Assembly: GCA_946481735.1 (NCBI GenBank)
Contig: CAMLOU010000055.1
Location: forward strand, 1-25,219
Direction of reading: 5' to 3'
Source of the DNA: an uncultured Cellvibrio sp.
GTDB taxonomy: Bacteria > Pseudomonadota > Gammaproteobacteria > Pseudomonadales > Cellvibrionaceae
Length of the DNA: 25,219 nt
Part shown: positions 1-7,646 of the stretch, in pieces
Layout: each line of letters begins with the position of its first letter
How positions within the stretch are numbered: position 1 is the first letter of the stretch
Program-made: the position numbers and the translations under genes
The notes under the pieces: generated by a model
Seen by the model: the letters and a program-made list of their open reading frames with translations, nothing else
Told to the model about the DNA's origin: nothing
Databases searched by the model: none

Positions 1-152
1 AGCGCATGGATAATACCGGGAATAAAACCGAGCAAGGTCAACAGAATGTTCAGCCAGAAATGGCCTTTAAATCCCACCTCCATAAATACGCCGAGCGGCG
101 GCAGGATGATGGCCAGGATAATTTTTATCGGGTCTGTCGCTGTAAGTGGCAT
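1..152 (-). CDS. Pmp3/YqaE-family small membrane protein, C-terminus cut by window edge
   Basis: The reverse strand from an ATG at 152 reads a short, very hydrophobic protein that runs off the left edge after about 50 residues. It opens MPLTATDPIKIILAIILPPL, followed by GVFMEVG, a WLNILLTLLG stretch and PGIIHA. This is the UPF0057/Pmp3 (YqaE) pattern: a first helix with PPLGV and a second helix with LNILLTLLGxxPGxxHA. The family is normally about 50-60 residues, so only a few residues and the stop are missing. Members sit in the inner membrane and are usually induced by salt, cold or envelope stress. The exact function is unknown; yeast Pmp3 affects membrane potential. A good Shine-Dalgarno (AGAGGAG) lies just upstream of the ATG. 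It is divergent from the topoisomerase gene. Confidence 0.85.
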   Translation of the reverse strand, partial: MPLTATDPIKIILAIILPPLGVFMEVGFKGHFWLNILLTLLGFIPGIIHA

Positions 153-314
153 GATAAACTCCTCTTGATGAAATACCTTGATAGCTCACGCTAATTCGAT
201 GCCTCTTATACGTCTGTGCGACCTCACACACGATCTGTCGCAGCGGCGTCATTGGCTGAATCTCTTCTGACAGGACAAGTCAAATTTCGCATACTGATAA
301 CCGGCGAAACGGCA

Positions 315-1412
315 ATGTTGAACCTGACAGAAGACATCAAAATATCGGCAAAAAAAATCAAAGCGGTGTTGCATGATCCCAAAAAAAGCGCACAGGCTAT
401 CAAGCTGATTTATGTCCATGACAAACAACCGGGCATCAGCAGGCTTAAACACGGCGATAATTTTTGTTATTACCTGAACAAGAAAAAGCTGCGCGACAAG
501 GCCACGTTGGAACGCATCAGAAAATTGGCGATTCCCCCGGCGTGGGAGTGCGTGTGGATCTGTCACCTTGAAAACGGTCATCTTCAGGCAACGGGTATTG
601 ATGCGCGGCAGCGTAAACAATATAAATACCACAGCCTATGGAACAACTTTCGTAACCACACCAAATTCTATCGCCTGTATGAATTCGGCCAGGCTATTCC
701 CGCCATCCGCCGGCAGCTGGAGAAAGATCTCGCAAAACCGGGTCTGCCGGTCGAGAAGGTGCTGGCCACCGTTGTGTCTCTGATGGAGCAGACGAGCATA
801 CGCATCGGCAACAGCGCCTATGAAAAATTGTATGGTTCCTTTGGCCTTACAACCCTGAAAGATCAGCATGTGAAGATCAATGGCGACAAGATGCAATTTA
901 TCTTCAAGGGAAAAAAAGGTATCGCGCACAATATCAGCCTCAAGAGCAAGCGCCTGGCCAGGATCGTGAAGCAGTGCCGCGATATTCCGGGAAAAGAATT
1001 ATTCCAATATTACGATCACGACGGGACGCACAAAGCCATCGATTCGGGTATGGTTAACGATTATCTGAAAGCGATTACCGGCCAGGATTTTACAGCGAAA
1101 GATTTCCGTACCTGGGTAGGCACCATACAAGCGATCAATGCGTTCAGGGAGATTGAGGCGGCTGACACTAAAACCCAGATCAAGAAAAATATTATCCAGG
1201 TGCTGGATACAGTAGCCGAACATCTCGGTAATACGCGAACGGTGTGCAAAAAGTATTATGTCCATCCGGTTGTTATTGAGCTATACGAGCGGCAAACACT
1301 GCATGATTATCTTGCGAAGGACGATATCATCCACACCTTCGAGGGTGCCCAGCGTCTCAATGGAGAAGAAAAGTTGTTGCTCCATATCCTTGAGCAGGAA
1401 GGCCTGGTATAG
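315..1412 (+). CDS. DNA topoisomerase IB (bacterial, poxvirus-like)
   Basis: A 365-residue protein of the compact bacterial/poxviral type IB topoisomerase family, which relaxes supercoils by a transient 3'-phosphotyrosyl nick. The catalytic set can be read off: Arg163 in SIRIGN, Lys200 in FKGKKG, Arg265 in KDFRTW, Asn306 in LGNT (the usual His-equivalent in bacterial members), and the nucleophile Tyr315 in KKYYVHP. The N-terminal domain carries the family's LxIPPAW (residues 71-77) and QATGIDARQRKQYKYH (91-106). Length matches the family (about 350). I chose ATG 315. The frame is open back to a GTG at 216, but that extension is not family-like and neither start has a strong ribosome binding site. 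These enzymes are accessory and often found with stress genes. It converges with the gene at 1454-1987. Confidence 0.93.
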   Translation: MLNLTEDIKISAKKIKAVLHDPKKSAQAIKLIYVHDKQPGISRLKHGDNFCYYLNKKKLRDKATLERIRKLAIPPAWECVWICHLENGHLQATGIDARQRKQYKYHSLWNNFRNHTKFYRLYEFGQAIPAIRRQLEKDLAKPGLPVEKVLATVVSLMEQTSIRIGNSAYEKLYGSFGLTTLKDQHVKINGDKMQFIFKGKKGIAHNISLKSKRLARIVKQCRDIPGKELFQYYDHDGTHKAIDSGMVNDYLKAITGQDFTAKDFRTWVGTIQAINAFREIEAADTKTQIKKNIIQVLDTVAEHLGNTRTVCKKYYVHPVVIELYERQTLHDYLAKDDIIHTFEGAQRLNGEEKLLLHILEQEGLV

Positions 1413-1453
1413 AAAGAGGGATAGGTATCGTAAGCAGGGGAACTGGACGGTCT

Positions 1454-1987
1454 CTATAAACTGCTGACGGTCTTGACCTGGAGTTTATTGAATTCCTGTT
1501 TGGCTTCCCTGAGTTGCTCCGCACTGTGGGCATGAACCGCCACGATGTACTTTCCTTTACGCAACGCCGACTGCGATACGCTGACGTAGGGCATATGGTC
1601 AGGGCGCAAGGTCACAAGGCCACCAAACATCATCCCGATGACAATCCCGAAAGCAATGGTGATCGTCACCGTCGTAGCCGCATTGGCGACAACAAAAGGA
1701 ATGCCCATTGCCCATAAAATCAAAAACAATATGAGACCTACCCCACCGCCAATCAGTCCCAGCCCCACATGCGCCTGAATCATAGTGTGCCAGATGCCAT
1801 TATCTTCCGGCTCCAGTTCCCATCCCGCTTGGCGATCATTCGGACCTACAACAAAGAGTTGATTAACTTGCAAACTGGTAGACTTACGTAAAATATCGAC
1901 TGCACATTTAGCACTGAATTCGTCCTGGAAAATGGCGGCAACTTTGTGATCGAAATGCTCACCGGAAATATGGGTATCGAGTTTCAT
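1454..1987 (-). CDS. Glycine-rich two-helix membrane protein (general stress protein-like, function unknown)
   Basis: A 177-residue protein with a soluble N-terminal part of about 75 residues (DHKVAAIFQDEFSAKCAVDIL, an alpha/beta pattern that could bind a ligand or partner). Then come two hydrophobic, glycine-rich helices (about residues 78-130, including GLGLIGGGVGLILFLILW and FGIVIGMMFGGL) and a soluble C-terminal part (YVSVSQSALRKGKYIVAVHA). The overall layout resembles DUF1269-like and 'general stress protein' entries, but I cannot name a function. The ATG at 1987 is preceded by GTGGAG at good spacing; an in-frame GTG 12 bases upstream is part of that ribosome binding site. The inner membrane is the expected location. 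A perfect palindrome at 2074-2090 lies upstream and may be its operator. Confidence 0.7.
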   Translation of the reverse strand: MKLDTHISGEHFDHKVAAIFQDEFSAKCAVDILRKSTSLQVNQLFVVGPNDRQAGWELEPEDNGIWHTMIQAHVGLGLIGGGVGLILFLILWAMGIPFVVANAATTVTITIAFGIVIGMMFGGLVTLRPDHMPYVSVSQSALRKGKYIVAVHAHSAEQLREAKQEFNKLQVKTVSSL

Positions 1988-2073
1988 GATGGACTCCACT
2001 ACAAAAGGTATATGTCTATCTTGACCCAGTGCAGTGGGGGAGGTTTCTTTGCCCGTTGATATTTGTTACATCC

Positions 2074-2090
2074 ATCACTGATTCAGTGAT
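2074..2090. promoter_or_regulatory. 17-bp perfect palindrome, possible operator
   Basis: ATCACTGATTCAGTGAT reads as two 8-base arms around a single central base with no mismatch. It lies between the djlA stop and the start of the membrane protein at 1987. It is not followed by a T-run on either strand, so a regulator binding site fits better than a terminator. No regulator can be named. Confidence 0.4.
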
Positions 2091-2117
2091 CCATTCACTT
2101 TTCCGCTCCGGTTTTAT

Positions 2118-3002
2118 TCAACTGGCTTTTTCTTTCTTGATGCAGTCATACGCGGATTGAATATATTTAAAACGCTCGGTTAATGCCTTGATCATAAAAG
2201 GCGGCAAGCCCTGCCCGATCAATTTATCCGGATGAAATTGACTGGAGAGCTTTTGATAGGCTTTGCGAACTTCAGTATCACTGGCTGTCGGTGTCAAGCC
2301 GAGGGCATCGTAGGCGCAATGGGATTGTTCCTGTTCGTTAGCGAAGCCTTTATAACGTTTCTTTCCGCGCGTCCAACCCTCGCCTGCTTTCGTGGTTTCT
2401 TCCCTCGTTGTCTCCCGATAGGCGCGCTGTGCATCTTCCTCCGCACTGCCATCCAACTGCGCTTCACTGAAACGCTCCTGAGAGGACAGCATCTTCAGTA
2501 ACTGCTCAAAGGTAATATTGGAATAACCCAACGCACGCGCTACCTCCTGCACCGCTGTGATCTCTTTGGACACCAGAAGGCCATCCACCCGCGCCAGGCT
2601 TACCAGATACACCAACAGGATCTGCGTCAGGTTAGGACTTTTACGTGACAAGTCCTGGAAATCCTGTAGCGCCTCCTCGATGCGGAAATTGGGCGAAGCC
2701 CCATGGCGAAATAATTGGATCGCCTGCCGGCGCTGTGCAGCACTCAATTGCATTTTTTCCATGAAGGTTTCCGTGCGTCTGATTTCCTTGTCATTAACCG
2801 GTGCATCCCGACGGGCCACGTAACCCAGTAGACGAAACACGGTGGAAAAAAAGACGTGCTCGACTGCATTAAAGCCTGAGGTTTTTTCGCCTTTATCAAA
2901 CTGGCCGCTGAAAAAGAATCCGAGCTTGTTACCCGTCACACCCATGACGATAAAATATATGACCACCAGGCCAATCAGCACCGCCATCATCTGTAGCAAC
3001 AT
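2118..3002 (-). CDS. djlA: DjlA-type membrane-anchored J-domain co-chaperone with TerB domain
   Basis: A 294-residue protein with the DjlA layout. It has an N-terminal membrane anchor (about residues 6-24), a TerB-like helical domain (about 45-170, with LARVDGLLVSKE around 136-147), a charged linker, and a C-terminal J domain (about 229-290) with the HPD motif at 257-259 in SSQFHPDKL. J domains stimulate ATP hydrolysis by DnaK, and DjlA holds this activity at the inner membrane facing the cytoplasm. In enterobacteria it is linked to capsule and envelope signalling. AGGAG sits 5 bases before ATG 3002. The gene lies downstream of, and on the same strand as, the dehydrogenase gene, with a 26-base gap, so they may be co-transcribed. 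Annotators sometimes call such genes 'TerB family tellurite resistance protein'; the J domain supports DjlA. Confidence 0.9.
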   Translation of the reverse strand: MLLQMMAVLIGLVVIYFIVMGVTGNKLGFFFSGQFDKGEKTSGFNAVEHVFFSTVFRLLGYVARRDAPVNDKEIRRTETFMEKMQLSAAQRRQAIQLFRHGASPNFRIEEALQDFQDLSRKSPNLTQILLVYLVSLARVDGLLVSKEITAVQEVARALGYSNITFEQLLKMLSSQERFSEAQLDGSAEEDAQRAYRETTREETTKAGEGWTRGKKRYKGFANEQEQSHCAYDALGLTPTASDTEVRKAYQKLSSQFHPDKLIGQGLPPFMIKALTERFKYIQSAYDCIKKEKAS

Positions 3003-3028
3003 AGTACTCCTTCAACAGTTAATAATTT

Positions 3029-4849
3029 TTATCGGGCAAAGGTGCCCATTATGAAGCCAGTTCCCAACACGTGCCCTTCCATCGCCGCAATAAGTTGGTC
3101 GCGTGTTAAACCGAATTCAACATTCAGGCGTTTATCCAGCGCGAAAATCTGGAAATGATAACGGTGTGCAGGATCACCTGCCGGTGGCCTTGGCCCAAAA
3201 TAACCCAGGGAGCCGCGTTCATTTTTTCCCTGCAAAGCGCCTTCCGGCAGCGCCAGTTGCGGTAGAGGTGGCACACCTTCTTCAAGATGCGTGACATCAC
3301 CGGGAATGTTGTACAACAGCCAATGAATAAACGGCGGATTCTCCGCTACATCCGGATCTTCCATAACCACAACATAACTTTTTGTGCCCTCGGGTCCCGC
3401 TTGCCAGCGCAAAGGAGGCGAGATATTTTCCCCCACCGCCGAAAATTTTCGGGGCAACGGATTGCCATCCATAAATGCCTCCGACTCCACCGGAATCGAT
3501 GCTCCCGCGCCCACAAGATCCATGGTCAAGCCTCCACTATTATCAATGTCCGGCGCAGGTGAATCGGCGTTGACAACCCGTACATGCGTATTCCAGGAAT
3601 TGGTGGGTGGTCCTACGAAATGTCTTCCTGTACTGCCGGTGTAGGCAATCCGGTAAATTACGCCATTGGTGTCATCGGCCACCAACAACGCACCATCCTG
3701 TGCCTGGGCAATGCCTGCAAGCCGGCCGCGATGTACCCATTGGCCGCGGTCATATCCGAGGAACCCTTGGGCAAAGGCTTCAAAGCCAACCGGCTTGCCA
3801 CCGTCAAAGCGAATGCGCGCCACTTCATAACCGGACGGCGGTTTACGATTCCATGAGCCGCGCATCGCTATAAATGCATCTCCGCGATAATTTTCCGGAA
3901 ATTGTTCAGCAGTGTAAAAAATCATTTGCATGGGAGCAGCATGAGGCGTGTAAAAACCAACCGGTTCCACACTGCCCGCAGCCCACGCCGCCAGCGTGAT
4001 ATCACCCGGCGGTTCATCTTGCGGATTAAATTTGCTATCACCATAGATGTACGGCCAACCATAGCGCTTGCCTTTGACAATATGATTCAATTCCTCGTAT
4101 TGCTCGTTGTCCCCGAGCCAATCTATTCCATGATCCATGCCGTACAGCTCACCGGTTTGCGGCTCGAAGCCAAAGCCAATGGTGTTGCGTAAACCCGATG
4201 CGAAGATCGTGCGACTTGAGCCGTCGGGTTCCATTTGCAGGAGGGTGGCACTTTCCGGATTCGTTTCATCGCAGGCGTTACAGGTGGAGCCCACCGACAC
4301 GTAAACTTTTCCGTCAGGCCCTACAACCAGGGTGCGGTTCGGGTGCTGTCCGCCATCAGGCAAATCATCAACGATATGTTCCAGTGGAGCAAAACTGCCA
4401 TCGGGTTGAATACCGGTACGGTAAATATCCTTTACTGTCGCGAGATAAACATCTGTACCCTCGATGGCAATGCCGTGCATCCCCGGGCGGTTGGCGACAA
4501 CGCGCTGCTCATCCGCCTTGCCGTCACCATCCGTGTCGCGCAACATGATCACATCACCAACGGAGCGGCGCGTTACATAGATGTCGCCGTTCTGCGCTAC
4601 CGCCATCATACGCGGATTGATTAAATCGCTGGCAAATACATTGACCTCAAACCCCCGCGGCACACGAATTTTATGCAGCTTATTATTTACCTCGACCTGC
4701 TTCGGTTCCAGCACATGTCCGATAACCGTTACGTCTGCTGCCTCAGGATTTTCCAGTTGCTGCGACACTGACTTAAAAGCCTGCGCGCTATTGACGATAG
4801 AAAAATTAATGCATCCGATAGCGCATAAATATAAAACCCGATTCATCAT
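3029..4849 (-). CDS. Exported PQQ-type sugar dehydrogenase fused to a YbhB/PEBP domain
   Basis: A 606-residue protein. Residues 1-24 form a signal peptide ending at AQA, so export to the periplasm is expected. Residues about 55-405 form a six-bladed propeller of the glucose/sorbosone dehydrogenase (soluble PQQ-GDH) family: RGFEVNVFASDLINPRMMAV, an acidic loop DTDGDGKAD (105-113), GGQHPNRTL (167-174) in the place of the catalytic histidine region, GLRNTIGFGF, and MDHGIDWLGD (238-247). A linker of about 45 residues leads to a complete YbhB/YbcL phosphatidylethanolamine-binding-like domain (about 450-605) with SPPLRW, MEDPD (496-500), HW (509-510), GYFGPRPP and HRYHFQIFAL. The propeller could oxidise a sugar with PQQ; the substrate is unknown. 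The role of the PEBP domain is unknown. The start is ATG 4849 with GGGAG upstream. ATG 4846 and GTG 4855 are alternatives. Confidence 0.88.
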   Translation of the reverse strand: MMNRVLYLCAIGCINFSIVNSAQAFKSVSQQLENPEAADVTVIGHVLEPKQVEVNNKLHKIRVPRGFEVNVFASDLINPRMMAVAQNGDIYVTRRSVGDVIMLRDTDGDGKADEQRVVANRPGMHGIAIEGTDVYLATVKDIYRTGIQPDGSFAPLEHIVDDLPDGGQHPNRTLVVGPDGKVYVSVGSTCNACDETNPESATLLQMEPDGSSRTIFASGLRNTIGFGFEPQTGELYGMDHGIDWLGDNEQYEELNHIVKGKRYGWPYIYGDSKFNPQDEPPGDITLAAWAAGSVEPVGFYTPHAAPMQMIFYTAEQFPENYRGDAFIAMRGSWNRKPPSGYEVARIRFDGGKPVGFEAFAQGFLGYDRGQWVHRGRLAGIAQAQDGALLVADDTNGVIYRIAYTGSTGRHFVGPPTNSWNTHVRVVNADSPAPDIDNSGGLTMDLVGAGASIPVESEAFMDGNPLPRKFSAVGENISPPLRWQAGPEGTKSYVVVMEDPDVAENPPFIHWLLYNIPGDVTHLEEGVPPLPQLALPEGALQGKNERGSLGYFGPRPPAGDPAHRYHFQIFALDKRLNVEFGLTRDQLIAAMEGHVLGTGFIMGTFAR

Positions 4850-5238
4850 CCTCACTCCCGTCTTAATGGCACAGCATCAAGAAAATGTATTACACGGCCT
4901 TTTCTTGTGGCGCAATCAAGATTGCCTGCAAAGCCTGTGCCTGTCGCTGTATTGCGCTGCGCTGCCTCAACGAAGCGACAATGTGGCACTTACTTTTTAA
5001 TAACCGATAAAGAATCAAATGTTTGCGGTTGCGCTTGTTTTTTGATGGATTTTTTCTTCTGTAATTCTTACAGGCGCCTTGTAAAAATTAAGAATAAATT
5101 ATGGGCATTGGCGCATAGGCTACTAGAAATAAGTGGATATTAGCGGGCATCAGGTGTTTTCGTTGTGGTATAGCGATTGCAATGAGCAATTTCTCACCGA
5201 GTGACTTTCTCTCAGTAGAAACTTTCGAGGACCACTGC
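4850..5238. other. Long divergent intergenic region with an imperfect palindrome
   Basis: This stretch of about 390 bases separates the leftward dehydrogenase from the rightward ferritin-like run and must hold promoters for both. The right half is AT-rich. The clearest structure is TTACAGGCGCCTTGTAA at 5068-5084: TTACA/TGTAA arms flank a GGCGCC core with one extra base on the right. I could not find a -35/-10 pair good enough to call. No convincing gene was seen in it. Confidence 0.5.
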
Positions 5239-6402
5239 ATGAGTATCAAATTATTTGACAACCGTGGAACACCCCTGGATCGCCAGAAATTTACCTGGCG
5301 TGAATTAGCCATTAAACCCCTGAGCAAATTGGACGACGATGCATTTACCCGCGTGCGGGTGATATTGATGAACGGTGTTGAACAGCAGGTGAATCGCTTT
5401 CAACACATGTGCGGACAATTCAACGGACAGCTGCGCCTGCCATTGGCAGAAATTCGCCGCGTTGAACATCACCAGCAAACCATGATCAATTGGCTGATTG
5501 GTTCAGATCACTCTCCACTGGAAACCACCATAGGTTATGAGCAAGTCGCTATCGAAGTGACAGCCGCCATCGCCCAGCAGGAACCGGACGAATATCTGGC
5601 GCAAACCTACCGCTACGGTTTGTTGGAAGATTTTGATCATATGTATCGCTATTCAGCACTGATGGATCGTGTGGAGGGGAAAGACGCCAATAATATTTTG
5701 CAGAGTTACACCGACATCTTACCCGGACGCCCCACCATTGATGAGCACCGCGCACCGGAGGACGACCTGCGCGACCACTACGATCATAAAGCGACGTTTC
5801 CTGTATCAAAACTCAATGCCCTGACCATTTTTTCCGGTGAATACCAGACGCGTGACTACTATATGAATATCGGACCCACCTTCAGCGATCCGGTAGCGCG
5901 CGCTTTGTATGCTGAAATTGCTTCCATTGAAGAACAGCATGTTACCCAGTACGGATCTATCATTGATCCCAACGAAACCTGGCTGGAAAAATGGTTGCTG
6001 TACGAAGCGAATGAAGTTTACAACTACTACAGTTGTGTTGCGTCTGAAACCAATCCGCGCATCAAGGCTATCTGGGAGCGTTTCCTTGATTATGAGCTGG
6101 GCCATTTACATATCGTGACCGAACTCTTTAAAAAATACGAACGGCGCGACCCTGCTGAAGTACTTCCTGATGCCCTGCCTGATCCTATTGCGTTTGAAAG
6201 CCAACGGGATTTTGTCCGCCAGGTTCTCACCGAAGAAATCAACCTGCGCTCCGTTGGCCCTAATTATGTTGATAAGAGCCAGGAAAGCCAGAAGTCCAAA
6301 GACTACCGCGACCATATGAACTCCACCGGATCGCCATCCGAGATGGTAGCGGAACAATACCGCTGGCAACCCGGCACTGAACTGAGCAAAAAGATCGCCT
6401 GA
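5239..6402 (+). CDS. Ferritin-like diiron protein, large (387 residues), function unknown
   Basis: An all-helical, His/Glu-rich soluble protein without a signal peptide. I do not recognise a named family, but metal-ligand spacing of the ferritin-like fold recurs: E130-x3-H134 (LEDFDH), E226 followed by E231-x2-H234 (EEQH), E256/E259 in YEANEVYNYY, and E286-x2-H289 (ELGH) in the next helix. This suggests a four-helix diiron (or other metal) centre, with an extra helical region before residue 100. ATG 5239 is preceded by GAGG at good spacing; an in-frame ATG at 5182 is less likely. It is the first gene of the run and the next gene, also ferritin-like, starts 28 bases downstream. A role in peroxide or metal detoxification is inference from fold and neighbours. 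Confidence 0.75.
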   Translation: MSIKLFDNRGTPLDRQKFTWRELAIKPLSKLDDDAFTRVRVILMNGVEQQVNRFQHMCGQFNGQLRLPLAEIRRVEHHQQTMINWLIGSDHSPLETTIGYEQVAIEVTAAIAQQEPDEYLAQTYRYGLLEDFDHMYRYSALMDRVEGKDANNILQSYTDILPGRPTIDEHRAPEDDLRDHYDHKATFPVSKLNALTIFSGEYQTRDYYMNIGPTFSDPVARALYAEIASIEEQHVTQYGSIIDPNETWLEKWLLYEANEVYNYYSCVASETNPRIKAIWERFLDYELGHLHIVTELFKKYERRDPAEVLPDALPDPIAFESQRDFVRQVLTEEINLRSVGPNYVDKSQESQKSKDYRDHMNSTGSPSEMVAEQYRWQPGTELSKKIA

Positions 6403-6430
6403 TAACCTTTCACGTTAAGAGGACTTTTTT

Positions 6431-7177
6431 ATGGACCCCAATACCAAGATGGGCAGCAATAAAACCGGCATCGACATGTCTCCCATACTCAGCAAGCAAA
6501 TGATTGAAGGCAGCAAAAAACTTCAACTCGACGGGGAAGATGGCTATACCAACCTGACATTACTGGAACAATTTTATCTTGATAACGACGATCCCCTCGG
6601 CTCTGTGCCCATGCCTGGCAGTGTCAAAGGTGTGGTGAAGTCCGCCGCCAAGATGCTTACCGGACATCATCCCGAAGTCTTTCTCAACAAATTAGGTGAA
6701 CGCCTGGCCTTTGAGCGCAGCGGCGTCAGGATTTATGAACAGCTGATCCTGAAATGTGAGCATATGGCGGCAAACGCCATGGACGGGCTGACATTATCTA
6801 TCGAAAAATTGCAGGCATTTCACGATCAGGAAGCGGAGCATTTTTACCTGCTGGTGGAGTGTATGGAAACCCTCGGTGGAGATCCGACGGCGCAAACACC
6901 GGATGCGGACGCGTCCGGTGTAGCGGCATCCGGATTGATGAAAGTGATCATGGACCCACGCACATCGATCAGTCAAAGCCTGGAAGCCATGTTATCGATT
7001 GAGTTAACGGACAACGCAGCCTGGGAGCTATTGATTAAACTCGCTGAAGACATGGGACTGGAGGAAATGGCGGATAAATTTCGTCACGCCTTGCAGCAGG
7101 AAAACCTGCATCTGGAGCAGGTAAAGCAATGGTATGAAGAAAGCGTGCGTTCACAAGGCATGATGCGTTTGTCCTAG
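6431..7177 (+). CDS. Ferritin-like diiron protein, 248 residues, function unknown
   Basis: A soluble helical protein with a textbook ferritin-like ligand pattern: E95 in AFERSG, E134-x2-H137 in HDQEAEHFY, E191 in SIELTDNAAWELL, and E224-x2-H227 in QENLHLEQV. The first 90 residues are a polar, probably flexible leader that includes the LLEQFYLDNDDPLGSVP segment. It differs in sequence from the gene upstream, so the two are not a recent duplication. AAGAGGAC gives a clear ribosome binding site before ATG 6431. The gene is 28 bases after its partner and 16 bases before the DUF2243 gene, which argues for one transcript. The family usually appears in databases only as 'ferritin-like domain protein'. 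Oxidase or metal storage activity is inferred. Confidence 0.78.
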   Translation: MDPNTKMGSNKTGIDMSPILSKQMIEGSKKLQLDGEDGYTNLTLLEQFYLDNDDPLGSVPMPGSVKGVVKSAAKMLTGHHPEVFLNKLGERLAFERSGVRIYEQLILKCEHMAANAMDGLTLSIEKLQAFHDQEAEHFYLLVECMETLGGDPTAQTPDADASGVAASGLMKVIMDPRTSISQSLEAMLSIELTDNAAWELLIKLAEDMGLEEMADKFRHALQQENLHLEQVKQWYEESVRSQGMMRLS

Positions 7178-7193
7178 GGACGGAATAAATCAC

Positions 7194-7637
7194 ATGCGCA
7201 ATACTTCCCGTTCGCGCTGGGGCGGTGTGCTCATCGGTATAGGCCTGATGGCCGCCGTCGATGAAATTATTTTTCACCAGCTATTGGGGTGGCATCATTT
7301 TTACGATGGTGCTACTCCCGCCCTGGGCTTACTTTCCGATGGACTCTTGCATGCCGGTGAAATCATCGCCTTGGTCAGCGGATTTTTTGTGCTACTGGAA
7401 TTACGTCACCAACGTGCGTTACATGTTACTTACGCCTGGGCCGGTGGTTTTTTGGGTGCCGGAGGTTTTCAGTTATTCGACGGAACTATAAATCACAAGC
7501 TCCTGCGCTTGCATCAGATCCGTTATGACGTGCCCCTGCTCCCCTATGACATTTTCTGGAACCTCTCCGCCGTTGTATTAATCCTGATCGGCTTATGGCT
7601 ATTAGGCCGTGCGCGTAAGCCCACCTTGACCATTTGA
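7194..7637 (+). CDS. DUF2243 integral membrane protein
   Basis: A 147-residue protein with about four hydrophobic helices and conserved histidine-rich motifs of DUF2243: FHQLLGWHHFYD (about 27-38), LLSDGLLHAGEI (46-57), LFDGTINHKLLRLHQIRYD (93-111) and YDIFWN near the C-terminus. The His/Asp/Glu residues near the membrane surface suggest a metal or heme site, though none is proven. In many proteobacteria and actinobacteria DUF2243 genes sit next to CtaG-like genes, as here, where the CtaG gene begins 9 bases after this stop. The function is unknown; a role with the neighbouring CtaG protein is inferred. The ribosome binding site is modest (GGA about 9-10 bases from the ATG). Confidence 0.85.
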   Translation: MRNTSRSRWGGVLIGIGLMAAVDEIIFHQLLGWHHFYDGATPALGLLSDGLLHAGEIIALVSGFFVLLELRHQRALHVTYAWAGGFLGAGGFQLFDGTINHKLLRLHQIRYDVPLLPYDIFWNLSAVVLILIGLWLLGRARKPTLTI

Positions 7638-7646
7638 CTTGCCACC

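Noticed and set aside
178..212. TTGATA and TATACG as a promoter for topoisomerase IB
   Set aside because: The spacer is 23 bases, too long for a sigma70 promoter, and no activator site was seen.
216..314. N-terminal extension of topoisomerase IB from a GTG at 216
   Set aside because: The added residues are not family-like, there is no ribosome binding site, and the ATG at 315 gives the normal family N-terminus.
1413..1453. Terminator between topoisomerase IB and the convergent membrane protein gene
   Set aside because: No stem with a T-run could be found in this short gap.
4198..4548. Long open frames on the + strand opposite the dehydrogenase gene
   Set aside because: They are antisense shadows of a gene with clear domains and have no ribosome binding sites or recognisable motifs.
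5182..5238. Upstream ATG for the first ferritin-like gene
   Set aside because: No Shine-Dalgarno, whereas ATG 5239 has GAGG at good spacing.
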